From Actinomycetota bacterium (lineage in GTDB: Bacteria > Actinomycetota > Actinomycetes > Nanopelagicales > Nanopelagicaceae): a DNA stretch of 32,343 nt. The stretch is taken from assembly GCA_009698045.1 (NCBI GenBank), contig WLRE01000002.1, forward strand, positions 1-32,343, written 5' to 3'. Position 1 is the stretch's first letter. Each line of letters begins with the position of its first letter. The notes below the pieces were generated by a model. The model was not told where the DNA came from, did no database searches, and saw only the letters and a list, made by a program, of their open reading frames with translations. Below are positions 9,840 to 20,061 of this stretch, piece after piece. The position numbers were made by a program, and so were the translations under genes.

Positions 9840-9996
9840 GGTGATTCCTTTCGGGTCCTCAAAATGAGGGGTTGATGTAGGGGCAACATTAGTCAGATTA
9901 GACGCGAGATATGCGCTACACATGGGCAGACTCTTGGATTTACAGCTATTTCGTACATCACAGAGTTTCTTGTATGCGAAACTCTCAAGTTGAACT

Positions 9997-11025
9997 CTAA
10001 AGTTTAATGCGACCATTCGAGAGTGCGCTCTTGGCCATCGAATAGCGCGTGAGCGCTGAAGAAGAGGCAGAGTAGTTTTTCAGAGAGATTCCGCCATTCT
10101 TGCTCGTATACAGATATCCATATATTCCACGTTGCGCATCAACAATATCGAGAATAGTTTGGCCATCAAGCGCAGCTGCAACAAGTTGCTTCACAGGTAA
10201 TCCATAATCTTCGACAACAGAAGCAAGAAGAATTTTCTGCGCTACAGCGGAGCTTAAGAAATACTGATCGGGTTGGTTACCAATCATCTTTATCTTCTTC
10301 TTTTTGCTCAACGCAAGAATTGTCGAGTAAACATCTGCGTTCTGTGCCCATCGAGAATAAATTACATCGACTCCGCCCGCCGCCATGTTCTTGACCTGTA
10401 ACGATGCGCCAGATTCTAGAATTGAACCGCTAACTTTCACCTTTGGATTTCCATATTTTGCGCCAGCGATGAAGGCGCTCTGACCCTCCTCTGATTCGTA
10501 ATCAGAGGAGGGCGCGATATAACCAATCTTTTTTGAGGTCGATGACGCGGCGGCAAGCACTCCGGCTAAGAAAGACTCCTCTTTCGTAGAGAATTTCATA
10601 ACGCTCACATTGACTTGGTCAGTGGCGCTGCCTCCGATTATGGCAAATTGAGATTCAGGATAATTTGTTGCGGCTAAGGCCATAGCAGCAGACCAATTCT
10701 TGCCGACCGCGATTACCAAGTTGTAGCCAGCTTTCGCCAAGAAGGTAAGTCTCTCCAACCGATCTGTTTCACTTCCGACGGTAACTACTTCTCGCAAATC
10801 AAAGGGAGAGAGCCCAAATTTCTGGCGCACATATTTAGTTCCTAGGGCAGCAGAGTCGTTAACTCCCCCGTCACCTAAGCCTCCGAGGTCATAAACCATT
10901 GCGATTCGAACAGAGGTTTCAATCGCCTGTGCGCTAGGTGAAATCGAGATGGAAGAGAGAGTTAGTACCCCTATCGCCAAGCGAGAGAAGTGCTTAAGCG
11001 CGCGGGAGTAGACCGAGAGCTTCAT
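9997..11025 (-). CDS. Divergent BMP-family secreted/binding protein
   Basis: Signal peptide [34 protein letters not shown], then [26 protein letters not shown] and later [21 protein letters not shown], similar to the BMP paralog. ATG 11025 chosen; overlaps the trpS end by 32 nt. Confidence 0.75.
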   Translation of the reverse strand: MKLSVYSRALKHFSRLAIGVLTLSSISISPSAQAIETSVRIAMVYDLGGLGDGGVNDSAALGTKYVRQKFGLSPFDLREVVTVGSETDRLERLTFLAKAGYNLVIAVGKNWSAAMALAATNYPESQFAIIGGSATDQVNVSVMKFSTKEESFLAGVLAAASSTSKKIGYIAPSSDYESEEGQSAFIAGAKYGNPKVKVSGSILESGASLQVKNMAAGGVDVIYSRWAQNADVYSTILALSKKKKIKMIGNQPDQYFLSSAVAQKILLASVVEDYGLPVKQLVAAALDGQTILDIVDAQRGIYGYLYTSKNGGISLKNYSASSSALTRYSMAKSALSNGRIKL

Positions 11026-12010
11026 ATGTCTCTGCCAGAGTTTTGCTTGCAACTAGATTTGCTTTCTCGGCACCATCGCGAAGAATCGAAGTTAGATGCG
11101 CAGGATCTTGGAGTAACTCTTGTGCTTTTGCACGAATAGGCGTGAGGAAATCTACAACGACCGTCGCAACGGCAGATTTAAAGTCTCCATACCCTTTACC
11201 AACAAATTCATTCTGAGCATCTGCAATTGATAATCCAGTGATAGCCGAATAGATAGTGAGCAAGTTGGAAATACCTGCCTTATTCTTTTCGTCAAAGATA
11301 ACTTCGCGCTCGGTATCAGTCATGGCACCTTTGATTTTCTTCATATTAATCTCAGGTGCATCCATTAATTCGATAACGCCAGATTGGGATGCAGCAGATT
11401 TACTCATTTTTGAGGTCGGATCTTGTAAGTCATTAATCTTTGCGCCAGATTTCAAGATATAACCTTCAGGAATAGTGAATGTCTGACCGTATTTCGAGTT
11501 AAATCGCTGGCCCAAATCGCGAGTGAGTTCAATATGCTGACGTTGGTCTTCGCCAACTGGAACTTGATCTGCCTGGTAAAGCAAGATATCTGCCGCTTGA
11601 AGAATGGGATAAGTAAATAGTCCTACAACCGTGCGATCAGTACCGCTCTTAGCGGATTTATCCTTAAATTGGGTCATGCGGCCAGCTTCTCCAAAGCCGG
11701 TAAGGCATTCCATAATCCACGCCAATTGATTGTGGGCCGGCACATGAGATTGGACAAAGAGCGTGCTCTTGGCGGGATCAATTCCAATTGCAATTAATTG
11801 TGCGGCAGATGCCAATGTGCGACGTCGAAGTTCAATTGGATCTGGACCAACAGTGAGTGCGTGCAAATCTACGACGCAATAAAAAGCATCATGGCTCTCT
11901 TGAAGTGCTACCCATTGTTTTAGTGCACCCAAATAGTTGCCTAGATGGAACGAGTCATGAGTAGGCTGAATTCCCGAGAGAACGCGCTTGCGAGTACCGA
12001 CATCAGCCAT
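10994..12010 (-). CDS. trpS: Tryptophanyl-tRNA synthetase
   Basis: [25 protein letters not shown] (HIGH-like) and [12 protein letters not shown] (KMSKS). Start [13 protein letters not shown] at 12010 preferred over the ORF-track 12100. Confidence 0.95.
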   Translation of the reverse strand: MADVGTRKRVLSGIQPTHDSFHLGNYLGALKQWVALQESHDAFYCVVDLHALTVGPDPIELRRRTLASAAQLIAIGIDPAKSTLFVQSHVPAHNQLAWIMECLTGFGEAGRMTQFKDKSAKSGTDRTVVGLFTYPILQAADILLYQADQVPVGEDQRQHIELTRDLGQRFNSKYGQTFTIPEGYILKSGAKINDLQDPTSKMSKSAASQSGVIELMDAPEINMKKIKGAMTDTEREVIFDEKNKAGISNLLTIYSAITGLSIADAQNEFVGKGYGDFKSAVATVVVDFLTPIRAKAQELLQDPAHLTSILRDGAEKANLVASKTLAETYEALGLLPRA

Positions 12011-13307
12011 GGTGCGTATCTTTCCGTTCTTGGTGGGTGATGAGCAACTGCCCCGCCCGCTTACCCTCCATGGATATAACACTGACCCGAACTCCGGCAA
12101 TCTCTATCTGGTCCCCTACTTCTGGGATTCGACCTAAATGATGCATTACAAATCCACCTGCAGTTTCGTAGGGACCATCAGGGAGTTGAATATTTGTTTG
12201 ATCTGCTAAATCTTCAAGTGAAATTAAGCTATCTACTTCAAACTCACCAATCCGAGAAGATGCGGTGACTTCTTCGTCTTCAGTGTCATATTCATCCTGA
12301 ATTTCGCCCACGAGACGCTCAACGAGATCCTCCATTGTGATGATGCCGTCAGTACCGCCATATTCATCTAGAACGATCGCGATATGGCTGCGCTGGCCTC
12401 GCATTTCTGCAAGTGCTGGGAGTACGCCCTTAGTTCCCGGCAAGAAGAGAACTGGTCGAATAATCTCTAAAATTGTTGCCTCGTTCGCACTCTGAGCTGA
12501 AATTGAATTCAGCAAATCTCGAACATGAATGAAGCCAATAACCTCATCGGTAGAACCACGCGTAACTGGATATCTTGAGTGAGAGTGTTTAACAGCGACC
12601 TTAACGGCATCGGGAATGGATAAGCCGACATCCATAAAATCGACTTCAGTACGAGGAACCATAATTTCGTGCAACTGCAGATCTCCAGCGTTGAAAACTT
12701 CTTCGACAATTTCGCGCTCGTGTTGTGTGAGCGCCGTATGTCGGGTTACCAAATCGACAAGTTCGGCCTCCGAAATTTCAGAGCGGGCCTCTTTGGATGT
12801 TAGTCCAAAGAGTTTGACCGTAGCGTCAGTAGATTTAGAGAGCAGCCAAATAACTGGGCGAAATATATGTGCCATTCGATCGATAACAGCGGCAGATGCT
12901 AAGGAGATTGATTCTGTGCGATGTAGCGCTAGCCTCTTGGGAACGAGTTCGCCAAAGACAAGTGAGATGTAGGAAATAACTAATGTCAGGCCAATAAGTG
13001 AGATTGTTGTGCTGGTGCCATCCGATAGCCCCCATTCTCTGAGGACTGGTATTACATATGTACCAATTCGTTCTGATCCAAGAGCTGCGGAGAGAAAACC
13101 GCAGAAGGTCACGCCTACTTGAGCGGCCGCAAGAAAACGATTGGGATTAGAGGTCAGGGCTGCAACTCGTGCGCCACGCTTACCTCGACTTGCCATCTGG
13201 CGAATCTGCGAATCTCGAAGAGAGAGAAGTGCGATTTCAGCGGCAACGAAAAATGCTGCCAAGCCAATGAATCCCAGAACTAGGACGATATCTAGAAAAA
13301 GGTTCAC
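12003..13307 (-). CDS. HlyC/CorC family membrane protein (DUF21 + CBS pair + CorC_HlyC)
   Basis: N-terminal DUF21-type membrane segments ([28 protein letters not shown]), [15 protein letters not shown] start, [32 protein letters not shown]-terminal transporter-associated domain. Confidence 0.92.
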   Translation of the reverse strand: MNLFLDIVLVLGFIGLAAFFVAAEIALLSLRDSQIRQMASRGKRGARVAALTSNPNRFLAAAQVGVTFCGFLSAALGSERIGTYVIPVLREWGLSDGTSTTISLIGLTLVISYISLVFGELVPKRLALHRTESISLASAAVIDRMAHIFRPVIWLLSKSTDATVKLFGLTSKEARSEISEAELVDLVTRHTALTQHEREIVEEVFNAGDLQLHEIMVPRTEVDFMDVGLSIPDAVKVAVKHSHSRYPVTRGSTDEVIGFIHVRDLLNSISAQSANEATILEIIRPVLFLPGTKGVLPALAEMRGQRSHIAIVLDEYGGTDGIITMEDLVERLVGEIQDEYDTEDEEVTASSRIGEFEVDSLISLEDLADQTNIQLPDGPYETAGGFVMHHLGRIPEVGDQIEIAGVRVSVISMEGKRAGQLLITHQERKDTHHG

Positions 13308-13429
13308 TTCTTAAGGGTACGGCAACGGGAACAACGGCGGGCGCGCTTACCAAGCAGGCATGGACTGGCACATCCATGGCCGAGTGGCGTAATCTCAGCC
13401 CTGACTTCATCCAACGGATCGTCGGGCAC
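13304..13429 (-). CDS. Candidate small Cys-rich protein (possible zinc ribbon), hypothetical
   Basis: GTG-start reading gives [41 protein letters not shown] with C-x3-C and C-x2-C; stop overlaps the CorC-family ATG as ATGA. Competes with a non-coding regulatory interpretation. Confidence 0.35.
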   Translation of the reverse strand: MPDDPLDEVRAEITPLGHGCASPCLLGKRARRCSRCRTLKK

Positions 13430-13458
13430 GTACCTGCCCGGAGAAGGAGATAAAAGAA

Positions 13459-14541
13459 ATGGCATCAGTCGTATTCGACGGAGCTTCACGAATCTATCCG
13501 GGCAACCCAAAGCCGGCAGTAGATAAGTTAAACCTCACTGTTAATGACGGTGAATTCCTCGTACTAGTAGGACCTTCCGGTTGTGGAAAATCTACCTCGC
13601 TTCGCATGCTTGCCGGGCTAGAAGAGATTGACTCCGGATCTATCCGCATTGGCGATCGCGACGTTACCCACGTTGCACCAAAAGATCGCGACATCGCGAT
13701 GGTCTTCCAGTCATACGCTCTCTACCCACATATGTCTGTCGCTGAAAATATGGGCTTCGCGCTCAAGATTGCCGGCGTGGATAAGGCAGAGCGTGATCGT
13801 CGCGTCCTAGAAGCTGCGAAATTACTTGACCTCGAGGCTTACCTTGATCGCAAGCCCAAGGCTCTCTCGGGCGGACAGCGTCAACGCGTTGCAATGGGTC
13901 GCGCAATTGTTCGCGAACCTCAAGTCTTCTTGATGGATGAACCACTTTCAAACCTAGATGCAAAGCTTCGCGTTGCAACTCGTACTCAAATTGCTGCGCT
14001 GCAACGTCGTCTAGGTATCACCACAGTTTACGTAACGCACGATCAGGTCGAAGCAATGACCATGGGCGATCGCGTTGCAGTGTTGAAAGATGGCATCCTG
14101 CAGCAAGTAGACACACCACGCAATCTTTATGAAGCTCCTATCAACGCTTTTGTTGCCGGCTTCATCGGCTCTCCTGCAATGAATTTACTCAATGCTCCCG
14201 TCGCTGGCGGTAAGGCCTCACTCGGTCAGTTCGCCATCGAAGTTCCAGCATCAGTGGGAACATCAGTAACCATTGGTATCCGCCCAGAAGGCTTCACTCC
14301 TTCATCAACTGGTTTTGATGTTGCCGTTGAGGTTGTTGAAGAGCTCGGTGCTGATGCATTTGTTTACGGTCGTCCAGTTGATTCAGCGGTTAAGTTCGCT
14401 AATGCAACTGACGAGGGTGCTCAAGTCATCGTTCGTTGGGATCCTAAGAATCCACCAAAGCCTGGCTCAACAATCACAGTTACTGCTAATCCAGCTGCAG
14501 TTCACTTGTTCGATGCCACAACTGGTGCCCGTATCTCGTAA
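13459..14541 (+). CDS. ABC transporter ATP-binding protein, MsiK/UgpC (MalK) type
   Basis: VGPSGCGKSTSLRMLAGLEEI, LSGGQRQRVAMGRAIVREPQVFLMDEPLSNLDAKLR, TTVYVTHDQVEAMTMGDRVAVL, C-terminal TOBE-like region; SD GGAGAAGGAGA upstream. Confidence 0.93.
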   Translation: MASVVFDGASRIYPGNPKPAVDKLNLTVNDGEFLVLVGPSGCGKSTSLRMLAGLEEIDSGSIRIGDRDVTHVAPKDRDIAMVFQSYALYPHMSVAENMGFALKIAGVDKAERDRRVLEAAKLLDLEAYLDRKPKALSGGQRQRVAMGRAIVREPQVFLMDEPLSNLDAKLRVATRTQIAALQRRLGITTVYVTHDQVEAMTMGDRVAVLKDGILQQVDTPRNLYEAPINAFVAGFIGSPAMNLLNAPVAGGKASLGQFAIEVPASVGTSVTIGIRPEGFTPSSTGFDVAVEVVEELGADAFVYGRPVDSAVKFANATDEGAQVIVRWDPKNPPKPGSTITVTANPAAVHLFDATTGARIS

Positions 14542-14556
14542 TATCTCTTCATTAAA

Positions 14557-14586
14557 GAGCCCCGCGAATATTCGCGGGGCTTTTTT
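14557..14586. terminator. Bidirectional intrinsic terminator between convergent ABC ATPase and icd
   Basis: Perfect palindrome AGCCCCGCGAATATTCGCGGGGCT (14558-14581) followed by TTTTTT on + and flanked by A-rich sequence on the other side. Confidence 0.92.
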
Positions 14587-14598
14587 AATTTCTAAGCT

Positions 14599-15813
14599 TT
14601 ATGCCATTGCCTTCTTTAAGTTCTCATCGATAGAGGCTAAGAACTCTTGTGTTGATTGATACGGAGCATCCTTAGAGATTAGCAATGCCAAATCCTTCGT
14701 CATCTTTCCTTCTTCAACTGTCTTGATGCAGACATTTTCGAGGGTCTTGCAGAACTTGGCCAGCTCAGGATTGTTATCCAGTTTGGCACGGTGAGCTAGG
14801 CCTTGTGTCCAAGCGAAGATAGAGGCGATGGGATTGGTAGAAGTCGCCTTGCCCTTTTGATGTTCACGGTAGTGACGTGTCACGGTTCCGTGCGCAGCTT
14901 CGGATTCACAGATTTTTCCATCTGGAGTCATCAATACCGAAGTCATCAGACCTAGCGATCCATAGCCCTGTGCGACGGTATCTGATTGAACATCGCCATC
15001 GTAGTTCTTGCATGCCCAGACGTATCCTCCTTCCATGCGAAGTGACATAGCGACCATGTCATCAATCAAACGGTGTTCATACCAAATGCCAGCAGCTTCA
15101 AATTCTGACTTGAACTCTGCTTGGTAAATCTCTTCAAAGATATCCTTAAAGCGGCCATCGTATGCCTTGAGAATAGTGTTCTTGGTGGACAGGTAAACCG
15201 GGAACTTGCGGAGTAAGCCGTAATTTAGCGATGCGCGAGCAAAGTCGCGGATGGAGTCATCCACGTTGTACATCGCCATGGCAATTCCAGAAGATTTGAA
15301 ATCAAAGACTTCGTGGGTTGTCGGAGCAGATCCATCTTCTGGGACAAAGGAGATGGTGAGTTTGCCAGCGCCGGGAACACGGAAATCAGTTGCCTTATAT
15401 TGATCGCCAAATGCATGACGGCCAATAACGATTGGCTTCGTCCAGTGTGGAACAAGGCGTGGCACGTTAGAAATGATGATGGGCTCGCGGAAAATTACGC
15501 CACCAAGAATATTGCGAATGGTTCCGTTAGGGGATTTCCACATCTTCTTAAGACCGAATTCTTCAACTCGTGCCTCATCAGGAGTGATAGTCGCGCACTT
15601 GATTCCCACTCCGTGCTTTTGAATGGCCTTTGCAGAATCGATGGTTACTTGATCATCTGTGGCATCACGATGCTCCATACCAAGGTCGTAATACTCAAGG
15701 TTCACATCGAGGTAAGGCAAAATTAGCGAATCCTTAATAAATTGCCAGATGATGCGAGTCATCTCATCGCCATCGAGCTCAACGACTGTGCCGGTTACTT
15801 TAATCTTTGACAT
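14599..15813 (-). CDS. icd: NADP-dependent isocitrate dehydrogenase (homodimeric type)
   Basis: [108 protein letters not shown]. Confidence 0.95.
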   Translation of the reverse strand: MSKIKVTGTVVELDGDEMTRIIWQFIKDSLILPYLDVNLEYYDLGMEHRDATDDQVTIDSAKAIQKHGVGIKCATITPDEARVEEFGLKKMWKSPNGTIRNILGGVIFREPIIISNVPRLVPHWTKPIVIGRHAFGDQYKATDFRVPGAGKLTISFVPEDGSAPTTHEVFDFKSSGIAMAMYNVDDSIRDFARASLNYGLLRKFPVYLSTKNTILKAYDGRFKDIFEEIYQAEFKSEFEAAGIWYEHRLIDDMVAMSLRMEGGYVWACKNYDGDVQSDTVAQGYGSLGLMTSVLMTPDGKICESEAAHGTVTRHYREHQKGKATSTNPIASIFAWTQGLAHRAKLDNNPELAKFCKTLENVCIKTVEEGKMTKDLALLISKDAPYQSTQEFLASIDENLKKAMA

Positions 15814-15844
15814 ATTCTCTCTTCTTCTCTTTAGTTTTTAACTC

Positions 15845-16801
15845 TTATAGAGCTTTGACGTCGGCTTGCTTGGCGCGGACTGCTTCTGCTGCAACTTTCA
15901 GTGCTTCAATTTCTGACGGAGTAAGTGCGCTTTCTACAACTTTACGAACTCCGGTCTTTCCGATTTCAGCTTCTACGCCGAGATACACGCCAGAGATTCC
16001 GTACTGTCCATCGACCCAGGCACACACCGGCATGATCTCGCCGGAATCTTCGATGACTGCCTTTGCCATTCGTGCAGCTGCAGCAGAAGGCGCGTAATAA
16101 GCTGAACCGGTCTTGAGAAGTGCAACTACTTCTGCGCCACCATTGCGAGTTCGATCGACGAGTTCATCAATCTCGCCCTGACTTAACAAGTCAGTCAGCG
16201 GCTTACCGTCAACAGTGCAACGGCTAGGAACTGGAACCATAGTGTCGCCGTGCGATCCCAAAGTTAGAGTCTTTACGCTAGCGGTAAGTACTCCTAGCTT
16301 TTCTGCTACAAAATTTGTAAAGCGAGCGGTATCAAGCATTCCAGCCTGGCCCATGACTTGATTGTGTGGGAAAGCAGATGCAATTTGAGTAAGAGCGGTC
16401 ATCTCATCTAGTGGATTAGAAACTACGATGATTACAGCCTGAGGTGAGTGTTTTGCAATATTTTCGGCGACGCCACGAACGATTCCAGCATTAACGCCAA
16501 TCAAATCCATGCGACTCATGCCTGGTTTGCGAGGAAGACCAGCAGTAATAACTACAACATCTGAGTTAGCTGTTGCCTCATAACCGGCACCATCTGGAGT
16601 TGTTGTTGCACCAATAATTTTTGTTTCGAATCCCTCGATTGAACGAGATTGATTCATATCGAGTGCGAGGCCTTCTGGCTTTCCTTCAACAATATCTGTA
16701 AGAACTACAGTGTCAAAGATGTTGTATTCCGCTAAACGAAGTGCAGTTGTTGAACCATAAAATCCTGCGCCGACAACAGTTACTTTTCCAGATCGAGCCA
16801 T
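15845..16801 (-). CDS. mdh: Malate dehydrogenase (LDH-like)
   Basis: KVTVVGAGFYGSTTALRLAE, TAGLPRKPGMSRMDLIGVN, VVSNPLDEMT, GQAGMLDTARF, LGSHGDTMVPVPS. Confidence 0.94.
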   Translation of the reverse strand: MARSGKVTVVGAGFYGSTTALRLAEYNIFDTVVLTDIVEGKPEGLALDMNQSRSIEGFETKIIGATTTPDGAGYEATANSDVVVITAGLPRKPGMSRMDLIGVNAGIVRGVAENIAKHSPQAVIIVVSNPLDEMTALTQIASAFPHNQVMGQAGMLDTARFTNFVAEKLGVLTASVKTLTLGSHGDTMVPVPSRCTVDGKPLTDLLSQGEIDELVDRTRNGGAEVVALLKTGSAYYAPSAAAARMAKAVIEDSGEIMPVCAWVDGQYGISGVYLGVEAEIGKTGVRKVVESALTPSEIEALKVAAEAVRAKQADVKAL

Positions 16802-16850
16802 CAGATTCCCCTCAAAAGATGTCGCCCTTTGCGAACTCCTTTAGAGAATA

Positions 16851-17099
16851 TTACTTGGCATGAGGCAGTGTGAGCGCCACCACAAAAAGCAGGAGCGCGA
16901 TGAAGAGCGGGAGGATCAGCTCGATTTTTCGCTTCGTATCTGAGCGCGAATATTGCACGGCCGTATAGATGGCAGCCCCAACAGCAATGAGAACCGAGCC
17001 GGTACGAACAGCGCCCGCAATTGCCACCACAACGCCAATGGCGACCAAAGTTGCTGAAACTAATTTCTTCCAGCCGAGATAGGTGAGGAGTTCTTTCAT
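16851..17099 (-). CDS. DUF3017-like small membrane protein
   Basis: 82 aa with several hydrophobic segments, directly downstream of folD and upstream of mdh, the usual actinobacterial context for DUF3017; assignment by context and size. Confidence 0.7.
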   Translation of the reverse strand: MKELLTYLGWKKLVSATLVAIGVVVAIAGAVRTGSVLIAVGAAIYTAVQYSRSDTKRKIELILPLFIALLLFVVALTLPHAK

Positions 17100-17109
17100 G
17101 AATTAACCA

Positions 17110-17946
17110 TTAACTGCGCATCGCACTTTCGACAACATTTGAGAGCAGCATTGCGCGGGTCATGGGTCCAACTCCCCCAGGCATTGGTGCAACATATGAT
17201 GCAACGTTCATGAGATCGGGATGAATATCTCCGAGCAATCCCTTATCGGTGCGAGTGATGCCGACATCTAGAACTACGACGCCAGGTTTAACCATATCGG
17301 CGGTTAAGAAATGTGCTTGGCCAATAGCGGCGATAATAATATCTGCGCGCTTGGTATGAAAGAGCACATCTTTAGTTGCGGTGTGAGTAATAGTGACGGT
17401 TGCGTCATTTCCTTTGCGGGTAAGCATTAACGCAAGTGGGCGGCCAACGGTAATTCCACGCCCCATCACAACAACTTCTGCTCCGTGAGTGGAGATGTTG
17501 TAACGGTCAAGAAGTTCGATAATTCCACGTGGGGTGCAGGGAAGTGGCGCTGCCTGACCAATTACGAGTTTTCCTAAATTTAATGGATGCAGTCCATCGG
17601 CATCTTTTGCGGGATCAATTGCCTCAAGAATTCTATTTGTATCCATCCCTTTAGGGACGGGAAGTTGCACGATATATCCCGTGCATTCAGCGCTATTGTT
17701 TAAATCTTTAATCGCAGCGAGCACATCAGATTCTCGAGCGGTCGCCGGCAAATCCACGCGAATCGAGTGAATTCCTACTTCTGCGCAATCTTTATGCTTG
17801 CCGCCAACATAGGAGTGTGAACCTGGATCGTCTCCTACAAGTACTGTGCCCAATCCAGGCTTCTTAGACATTTGAGAGACTTGTTCGCGTAATTCAGATT
17901 TGATAAGTGTGGCGGTAGCTCTGCCATCCAGAATTTTCGCGCTCAT
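17110..17946 (-). CDS. folD: Bifunctional methylenetetrahydrofolate dehydrogenase/cyclohydrolase
   Basis: [107 protein letters not shown]. Confidence 0.96.
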   Translation of the reverse strand: MSAKILDGRATATLIKSELREQVSQMSKKPGLGTVLVGDDPGSHSYVGGKHKDCAEVGIHSIRVDLPATARESDVLAAIKDLNNSAECTGYIVQLPVPKGMDTNRILEAIDPAKDADGLHPLNLGKLVIGQAAPLPCTPRGIIELLDRYNISTHGAEVVVMGRGITVGRPLALMLTRKGNDATVTITHTATKDVLFHTKRADIIIAAIGQAHFLTADMVKPGVVVLDVGITRTDKGLLGDIHPDLMNVASYVAPMPGGVGPMTRAMLLSNVVESAMRS

Positions 17947-17962
17947 AGCGTAATCCTATCTA

Positions 17963-19504
17963 TCAGGCGTGAGAGAAGTGGCGCACTCCGGTGAAGAACA
18001 TTGGCACATTGGCGGCTTTGGCTGCTGCAATTACCTCTTCATCTCGAATGCTTCCGCCTGGCTGTACGACCGCGGATATACCTGCATCAAGCAAAATTTG
18101 AAGACCATCTGCAAATGGGAAGAAGGCATCGCTGGCTGCAACAGAGCCATGCGCGCGATCGGCGGCGCGATCGACTGCTAAGCGAGCCGAATCAACTCGA
18201 TTAACTTGACCCATTCCAACTCCGATTGATGCGCCACCCTTAGCGAGAAGAATTGCGTTGCTCTTGACAGCTCTAACACTTCTCCATGCGAATTGCAGAT
18301 CACGTAGTACATCTGCTGAGACAGCGTCACCACAGACTTGAGTCCAGTTCGAGGCGATATCGCCATCAGTGTTAACCAAGTCCGATTGTTGAATAAGAAT
18401 TCCACCAGAAATAGGGCGAAGCTCAAGTGCTGCGGTTGCATACCCTGCTATTTCGAGAATGCGAATATTTGGCTTCTTGGAGAGTATTTCTACTGCGCCA
18501 TTTTCATACCCAGGCGCAATCACTACTTCGGTAAAAATCTCACTCAGTTGTTCAGCCATCTTCTTGCTCACCGGCCGGTTAGCGGCGACGACTCCCCCGA
18601 ATGCCGATATCGAGTCACATTGATGGGCAGCTAGATGGGCGGCTGCAATATCGCTGGCAATCGCTATTCCACAGGGATTGGCATGCTTAATGATGGCGAC
18701 GCACGGTTCGGCGTGGTCATATGCGGCACGTAGTGCAGCATCGGCATCGGTGTAATTATTGAAGGACATCTCTTTACCGTGTAATTGCTTAGCTGAGGTA
18801 ACTCCCGAAAGCGGTGCATTCTTGTTGCCAAAAACCGCCGCGTTCTGATGTGGGTTTTCACCATAGCGAAGATCTGAAATTTTGCGCCAGACCAATGCGC
18901 GCCAATCGTTGATATCTAACTCTGAGGAGAGCCACTCGGCAATTGCGATGTCATATTCAGCGGTCTTACGGAAAGTTGCCATCGCAAGCTCTTGACGTTC
19001 GCGCAATGTGAATCCACCAGTGGCGAGTGCCGCAAAAAGTTGCGGATATTGAGTGGGACTAGAGATAACAGCAACTGACCCATGATTCTTTGCTGCTCCC
19101 CGTAACATACTGGGACCGCCGATATCAATTTGTTCAATGCACTCAGCAAAGTTTGCGCCGGATGCAATTGTTTCAGTGAAGGGATAGAGATTGATAATTA
19201 TTAAATCAAAGGCATCAATATCTTGATCTGCAAGGGCTGCTAGATGTTCAGGATTTGATTGATCAGCAAGAATTCCACCATGAATACGTGGATGGAGAGT
19301 TTTAACGCGGCCGCCCATCATCTCTGGAAAGCCGGTGTATTTCTCTACTGGCGTGACAGGAATTCCCGCTTTATCCAGAGTAGCTGCAGTAGATCCGGTT
19401 GAAAGTATTTCAATTCCTGCCGCAGCAAGAGCCGATCCGAGTTCGAGTAATCCAGATTTGTCGTACACACTAACGAGTGCACGTCTGATGGGCTTACGTT
19501 CCAT
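17963..19504 (-). CDS. purH: Bifunctional AICAR formyltransferase/IMP cyclohydrolase
   Basis: [88 protein letters not shown]. Confidence 0.96.
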   Translation of the reverse strand: MERKPIRRALVSVYDKSGLLELGSALAAAGIEILSTGSTAATLDKAGIPVTPVEKYTGFPEMMGGRVKTLHPRIHGGILADQSNPEHLAALADQDIDAFDLIIINLYPFTETIASGANFAECIEQIDIGGPSMLRGAAKNHGSVAVISSPTQYPQLFAALATGGFTLRERQELAMATFRKTAEYDIAIAEWLSSELDINDWRALVWRKISDLRYGENPHQNAAVFGNKNAPLSGVTSAKQLHGKEMSFNNYTDADAALRAAYDHAEPCVAIIKHANPCGIAIASDIAAAHLAAHQCDSISAFGGVVAANRPVSKKMAEQLSEIFTEVVIAPGYENGAVEILSKKPNIRILEIAGYATAALELRPISGGILIQQSDLVNTDGDIASNWTQVCGDAVSADVLRDLQFAWRSVRAVKSNAILLAKGGASIGVGMGQVNRVDSARLAVDRAADRAHGSVAASDAFFPFADGLQILLDAGISAVVQPGGSIRDEEVIAAAKAANVPMFFTGVRHFSHA

Positions 19505-20061
19505 TAGCGAATCTCCGGAATTCCGTCTTGAGCAAAGCGCGTGAGTATCTCAACAATGAGCTCTCTTTCGACAATCTTAATGCGTTCATGCAGCGAGCTC
19601 TCATCATCGCCTTGCTCAACGGCAATCTCTCGCTGGGCAATTATTGGACCAGTATCTACTCCCTCATCGACCCAGTGCACGGTAGTTCCGGTGCGGCTCA
19701 CATTGGCAGCTAATGCATCGCGAACTGCATGAGCACCCGGGAACGAGGGCAATAAGGCCGGGTGCGTATTTATCACTCGGAATTGCTTTAAGAAATCTGC
19801 GGCAAGAATCCGCATAAAACCGACGCTTACAACTAAGTCTGGGCGAATACCCGCCGCCGACTTAAGCATCTGGTGGTTCCATTCTTCCCGGTCACTCTGC
19901 ATCGGAACAACTTGATAGGAGAAACCAAATTCATCTGCCAGCTCTAGCGCAAGACATGGCTTATCTGAGATCAGGCCAGCAATCTCGACTCCAGGAATTT
20001 TCGCTTCACAAATTGCCCGCGCTAGTGATCCAGACCCAGATGCCAGAAGAAGAATTCTCAA
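19504..20061 (-). CDS. purN: Phosphoribosylglycinamide formyltransferase
   Basis: [83 protein letters not shown] overlap with purH. Confidence 0.95.
   Translation of the reverse strand: MRILLLASGSGSLARAICEAKIPGVEIAGLISDKPCLALELADEFGFSYQVVPMQSDREEWNHQMLKSAAGIRPDLVVSVGFMRILAADFLKQFRVINTHPALLPSFPGAHAVRDALAANVSRTGTTVHWVDEGVDTGPIIAQREIAVEQGDDESSLHERIKIVERELIVEILTRFAQDGIPEIR

Noticed and set aside
9840-10016. N-terminal extension of the BMP protein in the ORF track
   Set aside because: The extension is not signal-peptide-like; TTG 9839 has an SD and begins directly with the signal peptide.
15313-15726. 137-aa plus-strand ORF opposite icd
   Set aside because: Antisense shadow ORF, no motif support.
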